Shown piece after piece: positions 18,364 to 27,306 of a stretch of 64,000 nucleotides of DNA. Under the pieces are notes generated by a model that was not told the origin of the DNA, searched no databases, and was given only the letters and a program-made list of their open reading frames with translations. The stretch lies in assembly GCA_937920085.1 (NCBI GenBank), contig CALETE010000056.1:1-64000 (forward strand). Reading direction: 5' to 3'. The DNA is from an uncultured Alphaproteobacteria bacterium (lineage in GTDB: Bacteria; Pseudomonadota; Alphaproteobacteria; Caulobacterales; Caulobacteraceae). A program made the position numbers and the translations under genes. Every line of letters starts with the position of its first letter. Position 1 is the stretch's first letter.

Positions 18364-18377
18364 GCTCGAGGATCAAA

Positions 18378-19127
18378 ATGCTACAGTCACTGAATATCGC
18401 CGACGACGTCGCCCAAGCCCGCGGTTCAACGAACGTCAAACTGTACGGGGACGGCGCCACCCTAGCAGACTTCGCCCGCCTCTATCGGGAAGGCATGGTC
18501 ACAGGCTTTACGACCAATCCCAGCTTGATGCGTCGGGCTGGCGTATCGGACTACGCGACCTTTGCCCGCGACCTGCTGGACGTCATTCCAGACATGCCAA
18601 TTTCGTTTGAAGTCATTGCCGATGACTTCACCGAAATGCGCCGCCAAGCCCTTTTGCTGGCCTCCTGGGGGCCCAATGTCTATGTGAAAATTCCCATCAC
18701 CAACACCAAGCGCCAGTCCAGTCTGCCCCTGATCGCGGAGCTCTCGGCCATGGGGGTGAAGGTCAACGTCACAGCCATTCTCACCTTGGAGCAGGTGGCT
18801 GGCGCGGTTGATGCCCTAGATCCTACCACACCGGCAGTGATCTCCATCTTTGCTGGCCGCATCGCTGACACGGGCATAGATCCCATGCCAATCATGCGCG
18901 CGGCCGTAGCCATGGCGGCCCTGCGTCCCAATGCTGAAGTGCTTTGGGCCTCGATCCGCGAAGTCTTAAATGTCTATCAGGCACAGGACTGTGGGTGCCA
19001 CATCATCACCGCCACCCCAGACTTGCTGAAAAAGCTGGATATGGCGGGCAAGGATTTGACGGATCTGTCCGCAGAAACTGTCGCCATGTTCGACACCGAC
19101 GCCCGCGCTGCTGGCTATAAGCTCTAG
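18378..19127 (+). CDS. Transaldolase-family protein
   Basis: A 249-residue class I aldolase of the short transaldolase/fructose-6-phosphate-aldolase group. The TTNPSL motif (about 47-52) and the Schiff-base lysine in NVYVKIPIT are visible, followed by NVTAILTLEQ and SIFAGRIADTG. A housekeeping transaldolase makes sedoheptulose 7-phosphate from fructose 6-phosphate and erythrose 4-phosphate. At the head of a heptose module it most likely secures the sedoheptulose 7-phosphate used by GmhA (inference). The start is supported by GAGG six bases upstream. The gap to the next gene is six bases. Confidence 0.85.
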   Translation: MLQSLNIADDVAQARGSTNVKLYGDGATLADFARLYREGMVTGFTTNPSLMRRAGVSDYATFARDLLDVIPDMPISFEVIADDFTEMRRQALLLASWGPNVYVKIPITNTKRQSSLPLIAELSAMGVKVNVTAILTLEQVAGAVDALDPTTPAVISIFAGRIADTGIDPMPIMRAAVAMAALRPNAEVLWASIREVLNVYQAQDCGCHIITATPDLLKKLDMAGKDLTDLSAETVAMFDTDARAAGYKL

Positions 19128-19133
19128 ACACCC

Positions 19134-19871
19134 ATGACCAAGGCCCTAGTTCTGGCAGCGGGTTTGGGAAGTCGTATTCGCGAAATTGCAGGCGAACTTC
19201 CAAAACCGCTCATGCCTTTCGGGGATGACTCGATCCTGGCGCATAATCTGAGGTGGCTATCTTCGGCTGGAATCCAGGAAGCCTGGATCAACCTTCACTA
19301 TGGAGCAGACCTGATCCGAGGTCAGATCGGCGACGGATCAGCCTTTGGACTGGAAGTGCGCTATGTTTACGAGCCCGAGTTACTGGGCACCGCCGGGGCG
19401 TTGAAGAACATCTCCCAGGCCGTGACGGAGCCATTTCTGGTGGTCTATGGCGATAATCTTGTTCGGTTCGATCTCAAAAATCTTCAAAAAGCCCATAGCC
19501 AATCTGGTGCAGAAGCCACGGTGGTGGTCTTTGATCGGGATCGACATTTGAACACTGGCATAGCTGGCGGTCGTGTTCAGGTCAGCGGCGATCACGCCAT
19601 AACCCGGTTTGTTGAAGGACCTGCGGCGGCCAAACTCTCTAGCCTCGTCAATGCCGGCGTCTATCAGATCGAGCCGAGCCTCCTTGACCAGATTGCCCCC
19701 GGCCTTGCTGTTGATTTCGGTCGGGATGTGTTTCCCGCCATGTTGGATCAAGGACGCACGCTCATGGCCCACATCATGGACGATGCGGGAATGTGCCTGG
19801 GGCTGGACACGCCGGAAAGCCATGCAGCAGGTCATGCCCTCTTAGCGTCAGGACGCCTGGTGCTGGCATGA
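19134..19871 (+). CDS. Sugar-1-phosphate nucleotidyltransferase
   Basis: A 245-residue nucleotidyltransferase with the N-terminal signature LAAGLGSRI followed by LPKPLMP, then LLGTAGALKN and VVYGDN (metal-binding Asp). It activates a sugar 1-phosphate to an NDP-sugar. It is more RmlA/mannose-1-phosphate guanylyltransferase-like than the second enzyme of the cluster, so the two may act on different sugars. The stop overlaps the gmhB-like start (ATGA). Confidence 0.85.
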   Translation: MTKALVLAAGLGSRIREIAGELPKPLMPFGDDSILAHNLRWLSSAGIQEAWINLHYGADLIRGQIGDGSAFGLEVRYVYEPELLGTAGALKNISQAVTEPFLVVYGDNLVRFDLKNLQKAHSQSGAEATVVVFDRDRHLNTGIAGGRVQVSGDHAITRFVEGPAAAKLSSLVNAGVYQIEPSLLDQIAPGLAVDFGRDVFPAMLDQGRTLMAHIMDDAGMCLGLDTPESHAAGHALLASGRLVLA

Positions 19872-20407
19872 CCCGCGCCATCTTCTTTGATCGCGACGGT
19901 GTCCTCAATGCCATTGTCGAACGACATGGCAAACCCGCCTCGCCCCGAACACCTGACGAGTTGCATATTGAGGTCGAGGCCCTGGCGACCGTGCAATCCC
20001 TGAAGGCAGCTGGCTTTGCGATCTTCGTTGTCACCAATCAGCCAGATGTCCGCCGTGGCCTGATGCCTGCGGCCAGCCTCGAGGCGATCCATGCGAAACT
20101 CGCCGCTGCACTGCCAGTGGATGAGATTCTCGCCTGTACTCACGACACAGCTGACAATTGCCCATGCCGTAAGCCAAAGCCCGGCCTCATCCTGGACTTA
20201 GCCCTTCGCTATGGGGTCGACCTATCCCAGTCCTGGATGATCGGTGACCAGGACCGTGACATTGCTTGCGGTCAGGCTGCGGGGTGCAAAACCATCTTGA
20301 TAAGCCGCCCCTATAATTCCGCTGACCGTTCCGGGGCCGACCACGTGGTGGAAAGCTTGTCTCAAGTAATCTCTGTTATTCAATCGCCTGCGCGCCGCTG
20401 CGCCTAG
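19868..20407 (+). CDS. gmhB: D,D-heptose 1,7-bisphosphate 7-phosphatase (GmhB-like)
   Basis: A 179-residue HAD-family phosphatase. It carries FFDRDGVLN (motif I, nucleophile and acid/base Asp), VVTNQPD (motif II), RKPKPG (motif III lysine) and IGDQDRD (motif IV). The CTHDTADNCPC segment provides the C-x-H...C-x-C zinc site typical of GmhB. It removes the 7-phosphate from D-glycero-D-manno-heptose 1,7-bisphosphate. The ATG at 19868 overlaps the preceding stop. Confidence 0.9.
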   Translation: MTRAIFFDRDGVLNAIVERHGKPASPRTPDELHIEVEALATVQSLKAAGFAIFVVTNQPDVRRGLMPAASLEAIHAKLAAALPVDEILACTHDTADNCPCRKPKPGLILDLALRYGVDLSQSWMIGDQDRDIACGQAAGCKTILISRPYNSADRSGADHVVESLSQVISVIQSPARRCA

Positions 20408-20426
20408 ATTTACGGAGGTCCCCGCC

Positions 20427-21044
20427 GTGTTCACCGATCATTTCTTCGACGTCGCTGCTCGGGCCATGGCTGCGATTGATAAGGCCGAGGTGGAAGCCAT
20501 GGCGCATGCCCTGGCCAAGGTGCGCGACCTGGGCGGTCGACTGTTTCTGATCGGCGTCGGCGGCAGCGCTGGACATGCCAGCCACGCCACAAATGACTTT
20601 CGGAAAATCTGCGGTTTCGAAGCCTATTGCCCCACAGACAATGTTTCCGAGCTGACGGCCCGCATCAATGACGAGGGCTGGGAGGGTACGTTTTCCACCT
20701 GGCTACAGTCCAGCCGCCTGCGCGCAGAAGACGGCCTGCTGATTTTTTCGGTAGGCGGCGGCAGCCTAAACCCGCCGGTCAGTGCCAACATCGTCCGGGC
20801 CATTGAACTGGCCAAGGCCCGAGGGGCCACCGTTACCGGCATTGTCGGACGCAATGGCGGCTTCACCGCACAGATGGCAGATGCTTGCGTGATCATTCCG
20901 ACCGTGGATGATCAACTGATCACCCCGATTGTCGAAGGCCTGGCCGCTGTGGTCTGGCACCTTCTGGTTTCACACCCGGCCCTGTCTGTCTCCAAAGGCC
21001 ATTGGGAACAGATTGCCGCAGGTACGGTGAAGGGTCCGGCCTAG
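20427..21044 (+). CDS. gmhA: Sedoheptulose-7-phosphate isomerase (GmhA-like SIS protein)
   Basis: A 205-residue SIS-domain isomerase. The phosphate-binding GVGGSAGHASHATNDF (about 43-58) and the later SVGGGSLNPPVSANI match the GmhA/DiaA group. GmhA converts sedoheptulose 7-phosphate to D-glycero-D-manno-heptose 7-phosphate. It starts with GTG, preceded by GGAGG at good spacing. The next gene begins three bases after the stop. Confidence 0.88.
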   Translation: MFTDHFFDVAARAMAAIDKAEVEAMAHALAKVRDLGGRLFLIGVGGSAGHASHATNDFRKICGFEAYCPTDNVSELTARINDEGWEGTFSTWLQSSRLRAEDGLLIFSVGGGSLNPPVSANIVRAIELAKARGATVTGIVGRNGGFTAQMADACVIIPTVDDQLITPIVEGLAAVVWHLLVSHPALSVSKGHWEQIAAGTVKGPA

Positions 21045-21047
21045 GCC

Positions 21048-22055
21048 ATGATCTCCACCCGCACCCCCTTGCGCGTCACCCTGGGCGGAGGCGGCACCGA
21101 CCTGCACAGCTATTACCGCCATGGGGGCGGGTTTATCTTTGCCATGGGCCTGGATAAGTACATCCATATTGCCGCCCACAGACCAAGCTTTCATGGCGGC
21201 GTCGTCTTGCATGGCCCAGACCCAGAATCCTGCCCATCCGCCGCCGACCTTCGCCATGATCTGGTCCGCGCCGCCCTGCAGGCCCACGGCATAGAGGACC
21301 GCTTCGAGGCCGCCTCCATCGGCGATATCGCGGGTGGCACAGGCCTTGGATCGTCCAGCTGCTTCCTGGTGGGGTTTCTCAGGGCCCTGCACGCCCTCAA
21401 GGGCCATACCCCCGACCGTCAGGCCTTGGCAGAAGAAGCTTGCCGCATTGAGATCGAGACCCTGTCCAAGGGCATAGGCAAGCAAGATCAGTACATGGCG
21501 GCCTTTGGTGGGCTAACCACCCTGGACATCGCCCCCGACGGAACTGTTCAGGTCGGCACGGTCGACATTTCGGCCAAGACCGAGGCCGCCTTTGTTGCCC
21601 ATACCCACATCTATTACACCGGCCTGCGCCGGGACGCGGCGGTCATTCTTGACGATCAGAACAGCGCCATGCTGTCCGATAGCGCAGCCCAGCACGACCG
21701 CGTCAGCGAAAGTCTCGGGGCCATCAAGGCCCTGGGCTATCGCATTCGTGATGCCTGGATCGAGGGCGACCTCGATGGCTGGGGCGACATGCTGCATGAG
21801 CACTGGCTCTCGAAGAAGACGCTGTCCTCCCGGATTTCATGGCCCCATATCGACCAGCTCTATGATCATGTTCGCGCTGAATTTGGGGTTAGAGGCGGCA
21901 AGGTGATCGGGGCCGGCGGTGGCGGGTTTCTGATGCTGTTTGATCCCAGCGATGGGCGCGCGCTCGAGGCCTATATGGCCAGCCAAAACATGCCGCGCCT
22001 GAATTATCAGATTGATCGCGGCGGGACCCAGGTCCTGCTTGGCCAGGACCGATAG
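21048..22055 (+). CDS. GHMP-family sugar kinase (heptose-7-phosphate kinase-like, copy 1)
   Basis: A 335-residue GHMP kinase with the three family motifs: TPLRVTLGGGGTDL (N-terminal), GGTGLGSSSCFL (ATP loop) and GAGGGGFLML (C-terminal). HddA-type kinases add a phosphate at C1 of D-glycero-D-manno-heptose 7-phosphate. The next gene encodes another HddA-like kinase, so this one may have a different sugar or anomer preference. It sits in the middle of an uninterrupted co-directional run. Confidence 0.82.
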   Translation: MISTRTPLRVTLGGGGTDLHSYYRHGGGFIFAMGLDKYIHIAAHRPSFHGGVVLHGPDPESCPSAADLRHDLVRAALQAHGIEDRFEAASIGDIAGGTGLGSSSCFLVGFLRALHALKGHTPDRQALAEEACRIEIETLSKGIGKQDQYMAAFGGLTTLDIAPDGTVQVGTVDISAKTEAAFVAHTHIYYTGLRRDAAVILDDQNSAMLSDSAAQHDRVSESLGAIKALGYRIRDAWIEGDLDGWGDMLHEHWLSKKTLSSRISWPHIDQLYDHVRAEFGVRGGKVIGAGGGGFLMLFDPSDGRALEAYMASQNMPRLNYQIDRGGTQVLLGQDR

Positions 22056-22070
22056 TCTAGGCAACTCGCA

Positions 22071-23132
22071 ATGATCACCCGCCCCACACCCAAGGATTTC
22101 GACGTCCGCGCCCGGGCCCCCCTCCGCCTTGGCCTAGCGGGAGGTGGAACCGATCTATCGCCCTATTGCGATCAGTTTGGTGGCGCTGTGCTGAACGCCA
22201 CCATAGGGCGCTTTGCCTTCGCCCATGTGACCCCGAGCCCTGACGGACAGATCCACTTTCGCGCCCGAGACCTGGGCGGCGCCGAAGAAACCTTCCGCAG
22301 CCTCGATGAGATCAGCCTCGACGCGGGCCTCGTGCTGCACCGTGCGGTTTATCGTCACGTGGTGGAGACCTGGTTGGGGGGAGAGGCCCCTGCCCTGACC
22401 GTCTCCACCAATATCGACGCCCCAGCTGGCTCTGGCCTTGGATCATCCTCAGCCCTGGCTGTGGCCCTGATCGAGGCCTTCCGTGTGGCTCTGGACCTGC
22501 CCCTAGGCCCCTATGAAATCGCCCGGCTGGCCTTTGATCTCGAACGGGTGAAGCTGGGCCTGGCCGGCGGTCGACAAGACCAGTATGCAGCGGCCTTCGG
22601 CGGGGTGAACTATATCGAATTCTTGCCAGACGACCGGGTAATGGTCAGTCCCTTGCGGGTCCCTCGCGCCTATTTGAATGAGTTCGAGAGCTCCCTGGTC
22701 ATTTGCTTCACCGGCCAGTCGCGGCGCTCTGAGGGCATTATCCAAGAGCAGATCGATGGCCTGACCTCGATGGACGCCCAAACCCTGGCCAGCATGCACG
22801 AACTGAAGGCCGATGCGACCGCCATGCGCGAGGCCCTACTTCGCGGACAGGTACGCGATGTGGCCGACATCCTCATGCGCTCTTGGGCCTCAAAGAAACG
22901 GACCGCGAAGGGCATTGCGACCGAGGCGGTAGACCGGCTGTTTGATCACGGCATGGCCAATGGTGCCTGGGGCGGCAAGGTGTCAGGGGCAGGGGGCGGC
23001 GGCTTCCTCATGTTCTGTACCGACCCGGAAAACCGCTACCGATTGGTCAGCGCCCTAAATGAGGCTGGCGGGCAGGCAACCTCAGTCAGCTTCACCTTCG
23101 AAGGCGCTGAAGCCTGGAGCGTCCCCCGGTGA
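22071..23132 (+). CDS. hddA: D-glycero-alpha-D-manno-heptose-7-phosphate kinase (HddA-like, copy 2)
   Basis: A 353-residue GHMP kinase whose motifs APLRLGLAGGGTDLSPYC, PAGSGLGSSSALAVAL and SGAGGGGFLMFC agree closely with what I recall of HddA. It would make heptose 1,7-bisphosphate for GmhB. The stop overlaps the next start (GTGA). It is similar to copy 1 in its motifs but clearly diverged, so the duplication is probably old. Confidence 0.85.
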   Translation: MITRPTPKDFDVRARAPLRLGLAGGGTDLSPYCDQFGGAVLNATIGRFAFAHVTPSPDGQIHFRARDLGGAEETFRSLDEISLDAGLVLHRAVYRHVVETWLGGEAPALTVSTNIDAPAGSGLGSSSALAVALIEAFRVALDLPLGPYEIARLAFDLERVKLGLAGGRQDQYAAAFGGVNYIEFLPDDRVMVSPLRVPRAYLNEFESSLVICFTGQSRRSEGIIQEQIDGLTSMDAQTLASMHELKADATAMREALLRGQVRDVADILMRSWASKKRTAKGIATEAVDRLFDHGMANGAWGGKVSGAGGGGFLMFCTDPENRYRLVSALNEAGGQATSVSFTFEGAEAWSVPR

Positions 23133-23812
23133 AGGTACGCCAATGTGTCATCCTGGCCGGCGGCGCTGGAACCCGCCTAGGCCATCTGACCCGCGACATC
23201 CCAAAGCCCCTCCTGCCGGTTGCGGGACGGCCATTTCTAGAACACCTGATCCTTAAGGCGGCTGGGCATGGGTTTGACCGAGTCCTGCTGCTGGTCGGCC
23301 ATCACGCCGCGATGGTCGAAGCCTGGCTTGCCAAATCGGACCTGGCGGCTCAGCTGGGGATAGACATCAGTCTGTCCATTGAAACACGCGCCCTTGGCAC
23401 TGGCGGGGCTGTGGCCTTTGCCAGCCGGCACCTGGACGAGGCCTTCCTGCTGATCAATGGCGATACCTGGTTCGATTTTGACTGGGGTGTCCTGGCCGAT
23501 CAGGAGGGTGCTGTGATCGCCCTGCGCCAAATCCCGGACGCCGATCGCTATGAAACCGTGCAGGTGGAGGGCGAGCGCGCCCTAGCCTTCATTCCCAGGT
23601 CGGGGATCGCCCGGCCCGGCCTCATTAATGGCGGTGTCTACCGACTGTTAAAGGTGGCCATTCCATCAACAGACGCGCCGACGTCGCTGGAGGCCGAAAT
23701 CCTGCCGGCCCTGTGCAAAGCCGGAGCGCTTGGTGCCCGGGTATTTGAGGGGCCCTTTATCGATATTGGCCTGCCCGAAAGCTACGCCTCTGCCCAGACC
23801 TTGCTGGCTTGA
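23129..23812 (+). CDS. hddC: Heptose-1-phosphate nucleotidyltransferase (HddC-like)
   Basis: A 227-residue nucleotidyltransferase with ILAGGAGTRL, IPKPLLPVAGRPF, ALGTGGAVAFA and LINGDTWFDFD, the layout of HddC guanylyltransferases that produce GDP-D-glycero-alpha-D-manno-heptose. It starts with GTG overlapping the kinase stop. It closes the seven-gene heptose module; whether it uses GTP, ATP or CTP cannot be read from sequence. Confidence 0.82.
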   Translation: MKVRQCVILAGGAGTRLGHLTRDIPKPLLPVAGRPFLEHLILKAAGHGFDRVLLLVGHHAAMVEAWLAKSDLAAQLGIDISLSIETRALGTGGAVAFASRHLDEAFLLINGDTWFDFDWGVLADQEGAVIALRQIPDADRYETVQVEGERALAFIPRSGIARPGLINGGVYRLLKVAIPSTDAPTSLEAEILPALCKAGALGARVFEGPFIDIGLPESYASAQTLLA

Positions 23813-23893
23813 GCGGACGCAAAGCCCCCTCGACATGATGTGTGGGGCGTGATTACCTCAGGCAAGGGTTGAAATTCGGGAGTTTGCAAATCT

Positions 23894-24673
23894 ATGGCGA
23901 CGACATTGGATCACCCTGAAAAGCTTGAGATCATGCGCACCATCAAGGTGATGCTGGACCTCACAAGGCGCCGGTTCGGAAGGCTCGCCGCCCTTTGGGG
24001 CCTGACCGTTTTGGCCTGCGTTCTTCTTGGAACCATCCTTGTTCTGGCGGCCGGCACATCGATTTTGCCGCAGATCATGTCGGGCCACCCGCCCAAGGCC
24101 GAGATGATCCTGCGTATATGGCCCATTTTCGCGGTGGGCTTGCTGGTGCTAATTCTGCTTTGAGCCACAGAGCAGGCCGCAGGTCTGCATGTCGCGCTCG
24201 AAGAGATGGCTGGCAGGAAGACAACCCTTGAGGAGAATATCGGGTTCGGCCTCCGCAAGGCCCTGCCGACCTTGGGCCTGACCCTCCTTCAAAGCCTCGC
24301 CTATATGTGCGGATTTATTCTTTTGGTCGTGCCGGGCATCATGATCTTAATTGCCCTATGCGCGGCCCTTCCTGCGGCCCTGTCTGAAAATCTCGGCATC
24401 TTCCAGGCCTTTCGCAGGAGCAGGGACCTTACCCGGAACAACCGGTGGCGCATCCTCGGTTTTTGGCTGGTCTTTGGGATCGGCATCGTTCTGGTGGAGT
24501 TAGTATTAGAGATCCTGACCGGGGGCATGACCCGGAATCCGGACAACATAGGGAAAGGCCTAGTCGGATTTGCCCTAAGTCTTGCCGAAAGCATGGTCGT
24601 CTCCGCCCTCAGCATTTCGGGTATTGTGGCGCTCTACGCCGAACTTTGCCGGATCAAAGACCCCCAGGCCTAG
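23894..24673 (+). pseudogene. Membrane-protein gene interrupted by an in-frame TGA
   Basis: One frame runs from ATG 23894 to TAG 24673 (260 codons) with a single internal stop, TGA at 24161-24163 (codon 90). Both sides read as one polytopic membrane protein: the first part has two helices, then after the stop the same frame continues ATEQAAGLHVALEEMAGRKT and on to several more helices with VVPGIMILIAL. No frameshift is needed. The ATG at 24206 has no useful Shine-Dalgarno, so independent re-initiation looks weak. It is probably a recent nonsense mutation (or sequencing error). The family is not recognised with confidence. The tail overlaps the convergent ABC gene by 20 bases. Confidence 0.75.
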
Positions 24674-25442
24674 ACCGTTCGACGATTTCGACCTGCAGCC
24701 CATCGCGTGTCTTTTTGATCCTCGCGCGGACCCCATAGGCTGTGGCGATCACGTCGGGGGTTAAGGCCTCATCGGGCAGGCCGTCTGCCAGGACTTTTCC
24801 CTGCGACAGCACCAGAACGCGATCCGCAAACCGCGCAGCTAGGTTCAGGTCATGCAGGGTCAGGACGACCCCACATCCCTGTGTCCGGGCCAAAGTCTGG
24901 AACAGGGCCAAGGCATCGAGCTGGTGACCCGGGTCCAGCCCGGTCAGGGGTTCATCGGCCAGTAGCCATTCCGGCTGGCCCGCTAGGGCACGGGCGATCA
25001 AGACCCTGGCGCGCTCACCCCCGGACAAGGTGGATACATCACGATCCGCAAGGTCAAGAGCGTCGGCGGATTTGAGGGCCGCCTCTATGTGCGCGGCGTC
25101 ATCGGCCGACAGCCCTCTCGCACCGATAAAGGGCGTCCGTCCGAGACCCACCAGAATCCGCGCTTCTACGGCCCAGGCGATTTCCGGGGTCTGGGGCAGA
25201 AAGGCTATGCGTTGCGCGCGGACGCGGGGTTTGAGATCGAAAACCCCTTGGTCGTCCAGCAGGCTCCGCCCTGAATCAGGACGCCGAAGCCCTGCCAGCA
25301 TGGTCAGCAGGGTGGATTTCCCAGCTCCGTTAGGGCCCAGGATCACAGTGACCTTGCCGGGTTCCAGGACACCTGAAATGCCGCCCAACACCCTTCGCCC
25401 GGCGAAGGTCACCACAAGCTGATCAAAGGATAATGTGGTCAC
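24654..25442 (-). CDS. ABC transporter ATPase, FecE/BtuD type
   Basis: A 262-residue ATPase of an iron-chelate/cobalamin-type importer. Visible elements are Walker A GPNGAGKS (36-43), Q-loop FLPQTP, signature LSGGE (139-143), Walker B LLADEP (160-165), D-loop TGLDPG and switch H197. It starts with GTG, sharing GTGA with the permease stop. It powers the permease encoded immediately upstream. Confidence 0.92.
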   Translation of the reverse strand: MTTLSFDQLVVTFAGRRVLGGISGVLEPGKVTVILGPNGAGKSTLLTMLAGLRRPDSGRSLLDDQGVFDLKPRVRAQRIAFLPQTPEIAWAVEARILVGLGRTPFIGARGLSADDAAHIEAALKSADALDLADRDVSTLSGGERARVLIARALAGQPEWLLADEPLTGLDPGHQLDALALFQTLARTQGCGVVLTLHDLNLAARFADRVLVLSQGKVLADGLPDEALTPDVIATAYGVRARIKKTRDGLQVEIVERSRPGGL

Positions 25443-26416
25443 CCCAACCTCCGCCGCATGGAGAGAAGCAGGGCCAGAAAGAAGGGGCCGCCGAGCAGGG
25501 CCATAGCCACCCCCAGCTTTACCTCGGCAGCACCTGGGGTTAGGCGCACGGCAATGTCTGCAGCCACGACCAACACCGCACCGCCAAGGGCGCTGGGGAT
25601 CAGCAGGCCGCCGGGCCGGGCTCCGACCAAGGGCCGCAGGAGGTGGGGCACGATCAAACCGACAAAGCCAATAACTCCTGTCACGGCAACACTGGCCCCC
25701 GCCGTCAAGGCGACGCCCAGGGCCAGGATCAAACGGGTTTGACCAAGATTAATCCCAAGGGACCTAGCCCCGGTCTCGCCCAGGGTCAGGGCGTCCAGGG
25801 CGGGGGCCAGGGTCACAAGCAGGATCATGCCAGCCAGGATCAGCGGCCCTGCCAGGGTCACATCGCCCATGCTGCGATCGGTCAGGGCACCCATGAGCCA
25901 GGTGATGATTTCGTCCTTAGCCCAGGGATTGGGGGCAAGGCTCAGGGCAAGGGCAACACCAGCGGCCGCCAGGGTCTGAAGAATAACTCCCGACAGCACA
26001 AAGGCCACGAGGCTCGAGCCTTCCCCTGCCAGGGCAATCAACAGGCCAACTGCAGACAGGGCGCCAATCATGGCCCCTAGGGCGATGATCCAAGGCTGCT
26101 GCGCACCAGCCCCAAAATAGAGGGTCAGGACCGCCCCAAAAGCTGCCATGGATGCGACGCCAAGGGCCCCCGGATCGGCCAGAGGATTGCGGGTATATCC
26201 CTGCATTGCGGCACCAGACATGCCCAGAGCTGCGCCGATGATCACGGCCAGAAGGGTCCGGGGCAGTCGCAGATCAAAGAGGATCGCCCCAAGGGGATTA
26301 TGCGGCTGCAGCCAGACAGAGGGCGAGATCCAGACCTTGCCGACCATCAGACTCACAGCGCTCAGCCCGATGACGGCGGCGCAAAGTCCAAACAGGGTGA
26401 AGCGCCTGTGGGTCAT
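25439..26416 (-). CDS. FecCD/BtuC-family ABC permease
   Basis: A 325-residue permease with about ten hydrophobic helices. The conserved blocks LRLPRTLLAVIIGAALGMSGA, QGYTRNPLADPGALGV and VIGFVGLIVPHLLRPLVG identify the FecCD family for siderophore, haem or cobalamin uptake. Start and the binding-protein stop share ATGA, and its own stop overlaps the ATPase start, so the three genes are translationally coupled. Confidence 0.93.
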   Translation of the reverse strand: MTHRRFTLFGLCAAVIGLSAVSLMVGKVWISPSVWLQPHNPLGAILFDLRLPRTLLAVIIGAALGMSGAAMQGYTRNPLADPGALGVASMAAFGAVLTLYFGAGAQQPWIIALGAMIGALSAVGLLIALAGEGSSLVAFVLSGVILQTLAAAGVALALSLAPNPWAKDEIITWLMGALTDRSMGDVTLAGPLILAGMILLVTLAPALDALTLGETGARSLGINLGQTRLILALGVALTAGASVAVTGVIGFVGLIVPHLLRPLVGARPGGLLIPSALGGAVLVVAADIAVRLTPGAAEVKLGVAMALLGGPFFLALLLSMRRRLG

Positions 26417-27264
26417 GCAAGGGCCATCAGCGCCCGACGGCGGATGTCGGCCAGGACACCGGCTGCCTCAATCAAAACAGGGCCGCCGCAATAGGTCAGT
26501 CGCTGCGGCAGGGTGGCACGGAACATGGCGGGCCCTATGCGGGCCAGGGCCGGATGACGCAAGAGGCGATCGGCCCAGTTGGGGGCACCTGCCCGGAGCT
26601 GTCCTGCCAACAGCACCTGAGGGGGATTGGCGATGAGACGCTCCAGAGGCAAATCGCCGGTTTGGGTCAAGCCATAGTCGGCCGCAGCGTTTTGAAACCC
26701 GGTCCTGCGCAGCATCTCGTCCATCAGGGTTCCAGGTGCCACAGCAAACCCCCCGGTCTGGTAGACAAGGGCCCGCAAAGGACGCTCGCCAGACCTCGGC
26801 GCAGCGGCCGCTAGCGCCAGGTCAACCTTTTGACAAAGGGCATTACCGCGCTCGGGCCAGCCAATGGCGCGTGCCATGCGACGCACCTGATCCTGGCTCG
26901 CGGCCACCGAATTGGGCAGGTCAAAAGAGATCTGGCGCAGGCCTCGACGGTTCAGCGCCGCGACGCTGGCCGGTGTCGCATAGGGCGAGGTCAGCACAAG
27001 ATCGGGATTGAACAGCAGCACCTCTTCTGCGGTTCCATAGGTAAAGGGCAGGTGCAAACCAACCTCCCCCAGGCTGGAACTGGATAGATCATGGGAATAG
27101 TGGCTAACGGCAGCAATCTGGCCGGGATCGGCCAGGGCATAGAGCATGACGTCAAGGCAGGGGTTCAGGGACACAACCCGCTGCGGCCGCCCCGTACGGC
27201 CGGTCATCAGACCAATCCCAAGGGCCAGGGCAGATCTGCGGGTCAGGTCGGGCGGTGGGATCAT
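26413..27264 (-). CDS. Periplasmic substrate-binding protein, BtuF/FecB-like
   Basis: A 283-residue binding protein. LTRRSALALGIGLMTG is a short Tat-type signal; RVVSLNPCLDVMLYAL opens the mature TroA-like helical-backbone domain, and EEVLLFNPDLVLTSPY is the usual hinge-side block. It delivers an iron chelate or corrinoid to the linked permease and ATPase; the ligand is not evident, and no cobalamin riboswitch is seen in the 42 bases upstream. Confidence 0.85.
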   Translation of the reverse strand: MIPPPDLTRRSALALGIGLMTGRTGRPQRVVSLNPCLDVMLYALADPGQIAAVSHYSHDLSSSSLGEVGLHLPFTYGTAEEVLLFNPDLVLTSPYATPASVAALNRRGLRQISFDLPNSVAASQDQVRRMARAIGWPERGNALCQKVDLALAAAAPRSGERPLRALVYQTGGFAVAPGTLMDEMLRRTGFQNAAADYGLTQTGDLPLERLIANPPQVLLAGQLRAGAPNWADRLLRHPALARIGPAMFRATLPQRLTYCGGPVLIEAAGVLADIRRRALMALA

Positions 27265-27306
27265 CAGCCCCTTATGACGGAAAACGGAGCCCTGTGCGAC
27301 AGTGCC

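Noticed and set aside
23894..24673. Selenocysteine insertion at the in-frame TGA
   Set aside because: No suitable hairpin is evident after the TGA and the protein shows no redox motif; a nonsense mutation is simpler.
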